Shown piece by piece: positions 54,894 to 64,000 of a stretch of DNA of 64,000 nucleotides. The translations under genes were made by a program, and so were the position numbers. Below the pieces are notes generated by a model. That model was not told the DNA's origin. It did no database searches and was given only the letters and a program-made list of their open reading frames with translations. Position 1 is the first letter of the stretch. Every line of letters begins with the position of its first letter. The stretch comes from Pseudoips prasinana (taxonomy: Eukaryota; Arthropoda; Insecta; Lepidoptera; Nolidae): assembly GCA_951640165.1 (NCBI GenBank), contig OX621234.1, positions 9,615,001 to 9,679,000 of the forward strand. Reading direction: 5' to 3'.

Positions 54894-55599
54894 ATTTATG
54901 TTTAATTTGTATAACGCCTACGTCGTAATCATTGACAGAAGTGTTGAATGCAATGAATTCGCTCATTGTGGTATTTTTGCGTAGGCACTCGACGGACAAT
55001 CTACGCTACTGTTGAGTTGTTCCAATTGATTAATTGAAAGTTGTACATCCAATTTTATAATTTTAATATTACATGCCGTATAATTAATATAAATTGTTTA
55101 AACTCCACTTGGGTGAGTGATGTACACAATTTTATGATACAGCGTAATTGATTATAAGCATAGTGTTTGTATTTTATAGTAATGATCTACATTTTATATA
55201 TTCATTAATCGCTATGATCTGAGCTAAATTTTAATACCTACATATTTACTGTCTTAGTGTTAAATATGCTAAAACTGCTTGCAGTGTGTAACGTTTCTTT
55301 TGTCTAACTTGTTAAAGTGTACTAATAACATTTTTGCCGTTATACATTTTCCTAACCAACTAACTAACACTTACTTCAAATCTAAATTTATCACCGAACT
55401 ACATATCAGTAAATAATTATGGCATATTTTTTTATAATTTCACCCACATTAGGTAATATTATTTCATTATTTATCATTATTTAATATCAACTATCACTAC
55501 CGACATTCACCGATCATTACTGCTTTTCACCGCTACTGAGAAATCGGACATTTTACAGACCGCTTAAATAATATGGGTCCTTTTCTACGGAGTAAATTT
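54894..55599. other. No gene recognised
   Basis: AT-rich intergenic sequence without recognised repeats. Confidence 0.4.
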
Positions 55600-55830
55600 T
55601 ACTGCTGCACACTACACTCACGTCTCCAATCCTCATTTCACGTCGTCAGTACCGGAACTACATGGGATCTACCATATCTTCACACTGCGCCGGACATCAC
55701 GACACTACAAGTGGAGTGGTATTTTAATTGTCAGACCGTATCCAAAATCGACTGATATACCTACCTACTACTTATATTTTTCTTCTACTGTAAATTTTCT
55801 ATACCTACTTCGTGGAAACGCGACATAGGC
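55600..55830. repeat. Partial copy of the 40640-41620 repeat
   Basis: Shares 'aactacatgggatctaccat', 'actgcgccggacatcacgac' and 'cgtggaaacgcgaca' with the right third of that repeat, in the same orientation. Confidence 0.72.
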
Positions 55831-56009
55831 TTAAATTAAACCTGGGCTGAATTGTACCTATTAATTTTATTTCAAACTTTTATTTTTTTCTAAGCTTTAT
55901 TCTTTATTTATCCATTCAAATGCGACAGGATCACGAGGTCACTTTGAGATTTAAAGCTTATGAAGAATACTAGGAACACATGTAGAGAACAAAGGTCATG
56001 TCTATTCTC

Positions 56010-56084
56010 CACGTGGTTTGGACAGTTCTACGCATGCGTTAATTCAAATTCTGCGCATGCATGGTGTCGTCTATGTCACGTGTA
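56010..56084. repeat. CACGTG / CGCATGCG composite motif, locus B
   Basis: CACGTGGTT, about 10 bases, TCTACGCATGCG, a centre TTAATTCAAATTCTG, CGCATGC, then 'atggtgtcgtctatgtcacg'. The flanks match locus A in direct orientation, but the 15-base centre matches locus A only when reversed and complemented (14 of 15). Confidence 0.75.
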
Positions 56085-56136
56085 GATGTTTACACATTTA
56101 TGTCAAGTTACTCATTGCGGGCCTCGTCAATTTATA

Positions 56137-56351
56137 TCTATATACATATAATAAAAATGGAGGAAAGTCAAAACTGTACATTGAATATTTTTTTAAAAGG
56201 ATAGGTACTTGGGGCATGATCTGCAATCGATACCGAAGCCAAAAATATCTTTTGGTTGGTTGGTTACAGAATTATCATGGTATCACGTACGGGGGAGAAG
56301 CCGTAATAATTTCTAAAATTTAACGCGGGTGAAGCCGCGGGTCATAGCTAG
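56137..56351 (+). mobile_element. Helitron-like element
   Basis: Starts TCTATATACATATAATAAAA after A and ends with the hairpin AACGCGGGTGAAGCCGCGGG then TCATAGCTAG before T. 215 bp. Confidence 0.82.
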
Positions 56352-56379
56352 TATTAACATATTTATTGACTGCACTTGT

Positions 56380-56545
56380 TTAACAGTAATCGAGCTCGCC
56401 TACCTATTACTTCAGCATCCACGTATTGCAGGTTCGAATCCTGCACAGAACAACTGTAATTTGCATGTTAATTGTTTGCACTCAGGGCTTTCTTCGTGGT
56501 CTTGCATTGCGTACACAGATTCGACATCGCTAATGCGGACATGCA
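56380..56545 (+). mobile_element. tRNA-derived SINE-like fragment
   Basis: A degenerate A box and a good B box (GGTTCGAATCC near 56430), with CCTGCACAGAACAACT and a tail 'gtctttgcattgcgtacac'-like region. A single copy in this window. Confidence 0.55.
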
Positions 56546-57607
56546 TCCACTAACTAGCAGAATAGGTATGGATAAGCTATTTAACATTTTCGATTTAGGA
56601 ACATGATAATCAAAAATTCCTGCAAGGATCCTGCATCTTAATTTCATGCGAGGTCATAATAGCAGTCACTGCTACGTATAGCCACAAACAATAAGTTTCA
56701 GTTACCCGGCAGTTCCACTAAGACTTGGCTGTGGCTTTTATTAATACGATGGGCGTTTTGTAGACATATTGGTAACACAAAAAGACCGACGAGGTTGTCA
56801 CTAAGACTAAATGACTCGTAAGAAATTCATGTACCTAGGCAGTCGTACGCGCTTTCCTTCACCTGGCTGGGGGCAAACAGTGAAGATTGAAAGCACATTA
56901 AAATAATATAAAAATAAATAAAACTGCCTTTTTTGATGATCTTTGGGAGGACGTTTGCCAGTCGACGTCTGTGGAAGTCTTTCGGCTGATATGTAATGAA
57001 GATGATGATGCAGATGCGGTCTGAAAGTAACTGGGTTTCTACTATCATTTCACATTATACATTATATTATTTCAGATTAGTGATCAGTTAAATGACCCAC
57101 GCCTTAGTACTTTATAAAACCAAAGATATTAGATTAGATTATATACCGTAGGTATCTATAATTCACTAAAAATCTTAATATACTATTGTGTGTTATATGA
57201 AACATCGCTATTATCTTCATTTTGATGCGTTCCTTACTTTAGCCATAACAAGGGTGCCCGGCTATCTTCTGACTACGAAGATGACCCGGCCCTTACGTAC
57301 CGCCCAATTCTACTGATTCATATTAGTACTTACTGGTCTATCGCTGATAGCGTAGTCTTGCTTTCGAGCATTCAGACAGTCTTGCATATCCGTTATCCAT
57401 CTTGTAAATGAAAATAAAACCTTCTTTTACGTTGTTTGCAGACCTACGCTATAGTATTTACACCTTCGAGCATACTTTTACGTATATAATTTTACGGATA
57501 TATTAGGCAGGCAATGGTTCCGATGTGTGAAAGTTGTCCACAATCGGCATCTGAAATCAATAGGCTATTTAAACATAAGTATTTAATAGGTGCAATTTTA
57601 TGAAATA
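56546..57607. other. No gene recognised
   Basis: A family E-like decayed piece lies near 56930-57010 ('gatgatctttgggaggacgt', ending in GATGATGATG). Nothing else was recognised. Confidence 0.4.
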
Positions 57608-57923
57608 CTAGCTGTGCCCGCGACTTCGTCCGCGTGTTAATCAGTTTATTTCTTTTTCTTTGTTTTTTAGAAATTTAAAAGACGTTTTCTAAAATAAAAG
57701 TAGCCTAAGTTACTCCTTATTACATCAGCTACCTGCCAATAAAAGTCCCGTCAAAATCGGTCCAGCCGTTTCAGAGATTAGCCGGAACAAACAGACAGAC
57801 AGACAAAAATTGTAAAAAATGTTATTTTGGTGTATGTACCGTATATATATTCATATTTATGTAGTAAAAACCGGTTATTTCAATATTACAAACAGACACT
57901 CCAATTTTATTTATTTGTATAGA
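57608..57923 (-). mobile_element. Helitron-like element with complete ends
   Basis: The minus strand starts TCTATACAAATAAATAAAAT after A, has 'ggagtgtctgtttgtaatat' and ends with the hairpin CGCGGACGAAGTCGCG then GGCACAGCTAG before T. 316 bp, no gene. Confidence 0.85.
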
Positions 57924-57929
57924 TTTAAT

Positions 57930-58312
57930 TCTTAATGATATTATAAATGCGATACTCAGTCTGTCTTTCGCGCTTTCTTTCACGCCAAAACTACTGAACC
58001 GATTTAAATTAAATTTTGTAGACAGATAGTCAAGACCCTGACGATAGGCTACTCTTTAATGGGAAAAAAGGTTGTAAGGGGTTGAAAAGAGAATGACAAG
58101 TTTTAAGGAAGTATTGATATTTTTAGAGCTAGAAGCTTGAAACTTATTTTTTTAGCCTGTTGATTCGAGATATGGCGCAGCGTGGTACAATGCTCGGTGG
58201 AAATATGCTTAAGTGACTTTACGGAACGGGCATATACGTGAGGGCAGTAGACTGTGGCACACGCATGCTACCCAAAGGCACTATACGACGCGGATGAAGT
58301 CGCGGACACATT
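57930..58312 (+). mobile_element. Decayed Helitron-like element
   Basis: Begins near 'gatattataaatgcgatact', has 'actactgaaccgatttaaat' and ends with the hairpin remnant 'gacgcggatgaagtcgcgga'. CTAG is lost. Confidence 0.6.
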
Positions 58313-58489
58313 TAGTAAAGTATATATATATTCAAATAAATTGACCATTTTCTCTTTAAACTAATATTTAAAGGGTCAACTATACCTTACATACAATACA
58401 AGCCTCTTTACAGTGCACAAGAACACTTAACTTACAATTATGTTTCGTATCAACCATGTCTAACTTTTTAGTGCATTGTACTATATTTA

Positions 58490-60465
58490 CATACATACAT
58501 ACATAGACTCACGCCTGTTTCCCAGAGGGGTAAGCAGGGACAACGGATTTCCATTTGTCACGATCTTTGCACACGTCTTTTGCCTCGATTACTGTCATTA
58601 TATTCTTCATACATGCTCGCCGGTTTAGGGTACTTCTGACCTGCCCTTTCTTGAGAACGTCTCCGATTTGGTCAGAGAATGTTCGACGAGGTCTTCCCCT
58701 TCCAGTTGTTCCATTCACACAGGCCAGGTATACTTCTTTGGTCAATCTTCTTTCATTCATCCTCTCTAAATGGCCAAACCATCTCAGCATTCCTTTTTCA
58801 ATCTTTGTGACTACATCTTCTTTCACACCACAACGCTCTCTTACATCAGTATTTCGAATTCTGTCTCTCAAAGTCACACCACACATGCTTCTCAGAGCTC
58901 TCATTTCCACTGCATTTATTTTACTTTCATTCTTTTTCTGCCATACCCAACTTTCACTTCCATACATTAAAGTTGGCACTAACACTCCATCGTGCACGGC
59001 CAGTCGCGCCTTCTTTGAAACTTGCCGGCTACTCATAAAGGCGTTTAGTGCCCCATTCACTCTGTTGCCCGCATTTACTCTTCTAACAATATCTTTTTCA
59101 TATTTGCCATCTCTCGTAAACAAAGTTCCCAAATATACAAACTCTTTCACCTGTTCGACTTTCTCGCCTCCAACCACAATATCACATGCTGTCGTGTATT
59201 CACTCCTCTCAAATACCACTACTTTCGTCTTACCAACATTCATTTTCATCCTCTCCGTGCAAAAGCTTCATACATATTTGTTACCATCACCTGCAACTCG
59301 TCCGCCGATGATGCAAGTAGAACTTGATCATCAGCGTAAAGCAGACATTTGATGAGTAACTCATTCATCCTTACACCGCATCCACTTTCTTTCAAATCTT
59401 TCCATGAATAGGTTAAACAACCACGGTGACGCTACACATCCCTGTCTAACACCCCTTTGGATGCTAAACCACTCAGTGGATGACCCGTTAATTCTCACGC
59501 AAGCTCTGGAAACCCTATAAAGAGATTTCAGTGCTTGAACAAGGTGGTCGTCCGACCCATACATGGACAGTACCGACCATAGCTCATTCCTCAACACTCT
59601 ATCGTAGGCCTTTTCTAAGTCTACGAATGCACAGTAGACCTTTCGGCTTTTGCCCAAAAACTTCTCTACTATGCTTCGTAGAGAAAAGACCTGATCCGTG
59701 CATCCCATTCCTCTTCGAAAACCCGCCTGTGCATCCCATATTTTTGCATCGGTTTCTTTCACAACTCTTTCAACCAATACTTTCGCATACAACTTACCAA
59801 CGACGCTGAGCAGACTAATGCCCCTATAGTTTTTACAGTCTTGACGTGAGCCTTTCCCTTTGTAAAGAGGTACGATGACAGCCTTGCACCGATCACTTGG
59901 CACTTGGCCGGTGATATAGCATAAATTGAAAAGGCTGCACAACTGACTCGCTATGACGCCATGTCCAGCCTTCAGCATCTCGGAAGTCATCCTGTCATAC
60001 CCTGGTGACTTACCTGATTTCATAAGCTATTAAGCTTTCACAATCTCATCCATACCAATTTCATCTTTACATTTATTCTTGTCTATACTACGTTCACTCT
60101 CTGTTACACCTCTTTAATACAAACTTTCAAAATACTCCTTCCAACGTTTTAACACACATTCTTCCCCTTTCACTATATTTCCATCTTGGTCTCGTATGGA
60201 GTTCAGTTTGAGGTTTGACTTATGCCTCTTACTGATCTAACGGATTTCCAGAAAAACTTAATGTTCGTATGGAAATCCTTAGACAACCTTCTTTCAAAAT
60301 TTTCCTTTCGTTCATTTTTCTTTTCGTTTACCACATCTTATACTATTCCTTTCATTCTTTTATAATCATTCCAGGCCCTTTCTATATCCTTATTCGTGGC
60401 CTTATGCATTCGTTCGTTTGCTCTGGTGGCTAGCCAGTCTAACCACGCTTTCTTCTATCTATTTA
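58490..60465 (-). pseudogene. Non-LTR retrotransposon, RT with several frameshifts
   Basis: The minus strand ends in a (TATG)n tail (the catacatacatacat run at 58490-58506). Reading upstream, the frame 59249-58509 carries the C-terminal part: [44 protein letters not shown] and [13 protein letters not shown]. The frame 60023-59361 carries GKSPGYDRMTSEML, NYRGISLLSVVGKLYAKVL, CAFVDLEKAYDRV and GVRQGCVASPWLF. Between them, in a third frame (about 59345-59290), is CLLYADDQVLLASSADEL, the catalytic box. At least two frameshifts plus stops upstream (60024-60465, with WKSVRSVRGI-like text) make it a pseudogene. No endonuclease is visible. Its 3' end is shared by the fragment at 17312. Confidence 0.87.
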
Positions 60466-61043
60466 CAGATCTATAATAAAATATGGTTAGTAACATATAC
60501 ATTTATGTTTAGACATAATTCTACTAATAAATAACACAACACATTTAAAGTAAAAGTTTCAAAGTCAATTAAAGTTTGAATACAATCCACTATTAAAAGC
60601 TTTTGGAATTAGCAAAAAAGATATTAAGGGCGTTCTTCAGCCTTCGTATAAGTCTCATAGTAAACGACCACGTCTTTTTTGTTATTGCAGGAGGAATGCC
60701 TACGCATGCCACCCGCAAAAAGTGTCTGCGGGTGGGTATGTCGGGTCCTTAAAATGGAATAAATGGGAACATTCCCCTGAATACTCCTAATTATGACTCC
60801 GACTGCACGCCCTTTGGTTTCGATATTCCATATTGTAAGCCATGACATTCTCGCCGTCACATCATAATGTTGCCAAGTCATTACGAATTATTATTCTTCT
60901 TGTCATTTTTGAATCATTAATTGCGTTATTTTAAAGCCTTCTTATTTAATTGCGGCCTCATCATTTGCACACCTGTCGGTTTACGGTTTCTTCTTGTTGT
61001 CTGAAAAGCATAAGTTAGTTTATTTTAAAGATATTATTGTTTT
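60466..61043. other. No gene recognised
   Basis: Mixed AT-rich DNA. A short minus-strand frame at 60624-60881 has no recognisable motif. Confidence 0.4.
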
Positions 61044-61600
61044 AGAATAGAATACTCTTTATTGCACACCATTAAAATAAATACCACATGAGATATTACA
61101 TAGACAAGTTGTACAAAGGGCGGTCTTATCGCATAAAGCGATCTCTTCCAGACAACCTTAGGATGGATAGGAGCTGAACAATAACTTATAGCAGTACCTA
61201 GGTGTGCAACAAGAGATATACCAAAATTATGGTATATCCATAAATAAAACTATTTTTAGTGAATTTACTGTTAAAGACAAAATTAAATAAGCAAATACGA
61301 AGAGAATAGATACTTAACTTAAGAAACCATCAATTATACACTCAAATAGTGTTCTCTGACAAGCTTTTTGAACGTTGTTATTGTCTGAGCACGTCTAAAT
61401 ACAATAGGCAAGGCATTCCAAAGTAGGGCTGCCTGTACACTTAAAGAGTTTCCCTTAAATATAGATGATGTTTTAATAGGTATTTTATGTAATAATATGT
61501 TAATCATACGTATTTGTAGTTGTAGTGTAGGTACGGTAGCCGCTCTAAACAAACAGCTGCATGGATATATTCGTCTTGAGCACAACCCCAATTTCTTTTG
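61044..61600 (-). mobile_element. 3' fragment of the same LINE family as 62477
   Basis: The minus strand has an RT C-terminus ending LWNALPIVFRRAQTITTFKK then LVREHYLSV, against LWNALPLVVRRAQSLQEF and LVKNHYLSL at 62759. The 3' region 'gggcggtcttatcgcataaa' and 'gatctcttccagacaacctt' also match. It is strongly 5'-truncated. Confidence 0.85.
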
Positions 61601-62339
61601 ATTGCGATGTGTGCACCGGTTACTCTTAATCTTTTAATCAAGACAATATTAATAATTATTAAAACGTTAAACATAAAAAGTGTTTTAAAAATCTTAATAA
61701 ATCTAAAAAGTATAAAGAATTACTATACTTTTTATTGGTATTTTGTTTAATAAAACAGTATCATTTTTTTATCCTTTAGCACATATAACAAACGCTGTCG
61801 TTTCGTATCATATAATATGAAAAATAACCCGCCGCTTTGCTTTATCCCTCTGTCTCAGTCGATCTTGGTCTCGGTAAGTAATCAATAAAGTAGGTCACAG
61901 TCAAGGGCATTTCTAACTTGAAACCTAAAACATCTCCTAACATTCATGCTACCCTAATCATCTATCTGTCGTAACTGTGAATATTGATTTTGAATACTGG
62001 ACTGTTTGCATCGCAGTAAACATTCCATAATCTAACCATCCTGCTCACACCTCAGTATCTAGTGTTGGATGACATTTGTCGGAAAGTGAGGTATAGCTGT
62101 TTGTTTACAACGTTAGATACGGTGTTAGTCTATTCTTTCTTAAACTTATGACGTTTGTAAATGAATTAATGTCCTCAATTAATTTTCCCCCATTGTTATT
62201 GTATTCTAATTATCATTGAATAATATCATTCGCTGATATTTTTTGTAGTACTGAGTTTGTTGAATTCACCACCCAGTGTACTTATAAAGGCCTAGCTATT
62301 TATAAATAAATACATATCTATTTATTTATCAATAAATAT
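61601..62339. other. No gene recognised
   Basis: AT-rich intergenic DNA with no recognised repeat. Confidence 0.4.
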
Positions 62340-62465
62340 CTTACGGTAACTGACACAGTGCCGTCTAATCCCAAACTGGGCACAGCTTGTACTATGTCAA
62401 CCGGATACATTGACTTATATAATTCTAAATATACATATTATGGAGAAGTTTCACCCAGACGCAAA
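62340..62465 (-). repeat. SINE tail fragment, family B/C type
   Basis: Contains 'ccgtctaatcccaaactggg' and 'cacagcttgtactatg', matching the 3' parts of the SINE at 33686. The tRNA head is missing, cut off next to the LINE tail at 62477. Confidence 0.6.
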
Positions 62466-62476
62466 ACATATAATCG

Positions 62477-64000
62477 TTAGATAGATAGATAGATAAACTC
62501 TTTATTGTACACCAATGGAATAACAAAATAAAAAACAATTAAACTTACTTAAAAGTATACAATGGGCGGTCTTATCACAAAATGTGATCTCTTCCAGACA
62601 ACCAAAGTAAAGATCGGAGAATGGAGTTATTGAGAGGGGCAGTTGTCGGTGTACAGGTACATTACAAATAGTACCTATGGGTACAATCAATAAAGAAATA
62701 AATAAAAAGAAAATATAAACATTTTACAAATAATAAATACATATAATATATTATGTTCCTAATTGTGTTGTGAGTCTTTTAGTGACAGATAGTGATTCTT
62801 GACAAGACTTTGGAATTCTTGCAAACTTTGTGCACGTCTGACTACTAAAGGCAGTGCATTCCACAATCGAACACTTTGTATGGAAAAAGATTTGTCAAGA
62901 AAATTAGTAGAATGCGCTGGCATTTTTAACTTGAGATTTTCTGACGATCTCAGTAATCTTGAATGTGACTCATGTAGGAATGAAAAGCGATTTTTGAGAT
63001 AAGAGGGAGCGGTTGGACTAAAAATAATGTTATAGAGAAGTGTAAGAGTATGAGCATTCCGGCGAAGGCGTATAGGGAGCCACTTGAGCTTAGTACGAAA
63101 TTCGGAAACATGATCATATTTACGGAGCCCAAATATGAATCTTATACAGACGTTCTGGAGACGCTCAAGTTTATCAAGCTGGGCCTCAGTGAGATCAAGA
63201 TAGCTGACATCTGCATAATCTAGTATTGGAAGAAGGAGCGATTGTGCGAGGGCAGTTTTGGTGGTAATAGGTAAAAAATTTATTAACCTACGTAGAGATC
63301 CAAAGGAAGCGTACAATCTACGACTAACGTTCTTCATTTGGATATCCCAGGATAGGCAGCGGTCAAAAAAAAGACCAAGATTCTTGACGTTATCGCTTAA
63401 GGGAATTATATTGCCATCGAAATTAAGCTGTGGTAGTTGTGACCACGAAACCCTAGATATCATCCTAGAACTACCAACTACCATGACCTGTGTCTTGAGT
63501 GGATTGACTTGTAGTCCGTGTGCATGGCTCCAGTTGCATATTTTAGCCAGATCTGCATTTATTACATCTACTGCTTCTGATAATTTATCGTTGGAAGCTT
63601 GGCAATAGATTTGAAGGTCATCCGCATAAAGGTGGTAGGAGGAAAGAAGTTGATTAGAAATTGAATTTATGAAAATTGCGAAAAGTAGAGGAGATAAAAC
63701 GCCACCCTGAGGCACACCTGCTGTAGTATTGCACCAAGAAGAACGAGTGTCATCAATACAAATATACTGCCGGCGGCCAGACAGGTAACTGTGAAACCAC
63801 TCAATTACTGTTGGAGATACGTTAAGAGAGCGTAAGATTCCAAGCAATACGTCAAAATCCACGGCATTAAATGCGTTACTGAAATCCAGTAGTGCTAGCA
63901 CTGTAAGATCTCCGCGTTCCATGCCAGATCTAATGTCCTCCGTAATATGGACCAGGGCGGTGGTTGTACTATGCCCAGGACGAAAACCAGATTGGAAAGG
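62477..64000 (-). mobile_element. Non-LTR retrotransposon running off the window
   Basis: The minus-strand 3' end is a (TATC)n tail (agatagatagatagata on the + strand) after AATAAAG, preceded by ~260 bp of 3' untranslated sequence and an open reverse transcriptase frame that continues past 64000. It belongs to the same family as the fragment at 61044. Confidence 0.9.
62759..64000 (-). CDS. Reverse transcriptase, partial at window edge
   Basis: Open from the window edge; 26 further codons precede the first Met at 63922 and include FQSGFRPGHSTTTALVHI, the finger region. From that Met: LALLDFSNAFNAVD at 8-22, TTAGVPQGGVLSPLLFAIF at 66-84 and the YADD box at 99-102, then the thumb GLFFDRCLSW..QM and a long C-terminal tail ending KNHYLSLKDSQHN. 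There is no stop or frameshift over 413 codons, so this copy is young. The endonuclease and 5' part should lie beyond 64000. The clade is uncertain; the motif wording suggests Jockey/CR1-type lineages. Confidence 0.88.
   Translation of the reverse strand, partial: PFQSGFRPGHSTTTALVHITEDIRSGMERGDLTVLALLDFSNAFNAVDFDVLLGILRSLNVSPTVIEWFHSYLSGRRQYICIDDTRSSWCNTTAGVPQGGVLSPLLFAIFINSISNQLLSSYHLYADDLQIYCQASNDKLSEAVDVINADLAKICNWSHAHGLQVNPLKTQVMVVGSSRMISRVSWSQLPQLNFDGNIIPLSDNVKNLGLFFDRCLSWDIQMKNVSRRLYASFGSLRRLINFLPITTKTALAQSLLLPILDYADVSYLDLTEAQLDKLERLQNVCIRFIFGLRKYDHVSEFRTKLKWLPIRLRRNAHTLTLLYNIIFSPTAPSYLKNRFSFLHESHSRLLRSSENLKLKMPAHSTNFLDKSFSIQSVRLWNALPLVVRRAQSLQEFQSLVKNHYLSLKDSQHN

Noticed and set aside
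58555..59352. 265-codon + strand frame
   Set aside because: Antisense shadow of the minus-strand reverse transcriptase C-terminus, which has clear motifs on the other strand.

Overview
The window is eukaryotic nuclear DNA, almost certainly from a moth or butterfly (Lepidoptera). It is AT-rich, its genes have GT-AG introns, and it is crowded with repeats of lepidopteran style: short Helitron-like elements (TC...CTAG ends, inserted between A and T), tRNA-headed SINEs, mariners and several lineages of non-LTR retrotransposon. There are no bacterial operons, ribosome binding sites or CRISPR arrays.

One conserved host gene was recognised. Nine exons on the + strand between 6049 and 34863 encode the C-terminal ~500 residues of ABCF2, a soluble ABC-F ATPase with two nucleotide-binding domains. 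The exon phases join without conflict from the middle of the first Walker A loop to the TAG stop. The N-terminal ~120 residues must lie on exons upstream of the window. The introns are 1.0-10.4 kb and consist largely of transposable elements. In four introns a repeat lies within about 6-85 bp of an ABCF2 exon.

Layout. 1-6.0 kb (upstream intron): a complete mariner with an open transposase, then a second-family mariner broken by one nonsense codon. 6-24.4 kb: ABCF2 exons 1-8 of the window, with SINEs, Helitrons, a 5'-truncated Jockey-like LINE (8.6-11.5 kb), foldback elements and a 63-bp minisatellite. 24.4-34.7 kb (last intron): a coding-intact sister of the broken mariner, a perfect 46-bp-arm palindrome, nested SINE/Helitron/LINE insertions, a Helitron with a triplicated 5' end, and a MITE inside a SINE. 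34.7-40.3 kb: last ABCF2 exon and a comparatively repeat-poor 3' flank carrying a tandem pair of hairpin units. 40-58 kb: intergenic repeats, including a hAT transposase remnant, degenerate Jockey and RTE fragments, a 1.88-kb element with 21-bp terminal inverted repeats, and a recurring CACGTG / CGCATGCG composite motif whose centre is inverted between two copies. 58-64 kb: three minus-strand non-LTR fragments; the last has an open reverse transcriptase frame running off the window.

The genes do not form a pathway: one housekeeping ATPase gene sits among selfish elements. The material most worth checking is the inverted-centre motif, the inverted near-identical mariner pair, the perfect palindrome and the Helitron terminal triplication. 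Coordinates of repeats are eye-aligned; those with terminal repeats or target-site duplications should be exact or nearly so, others are approximate.
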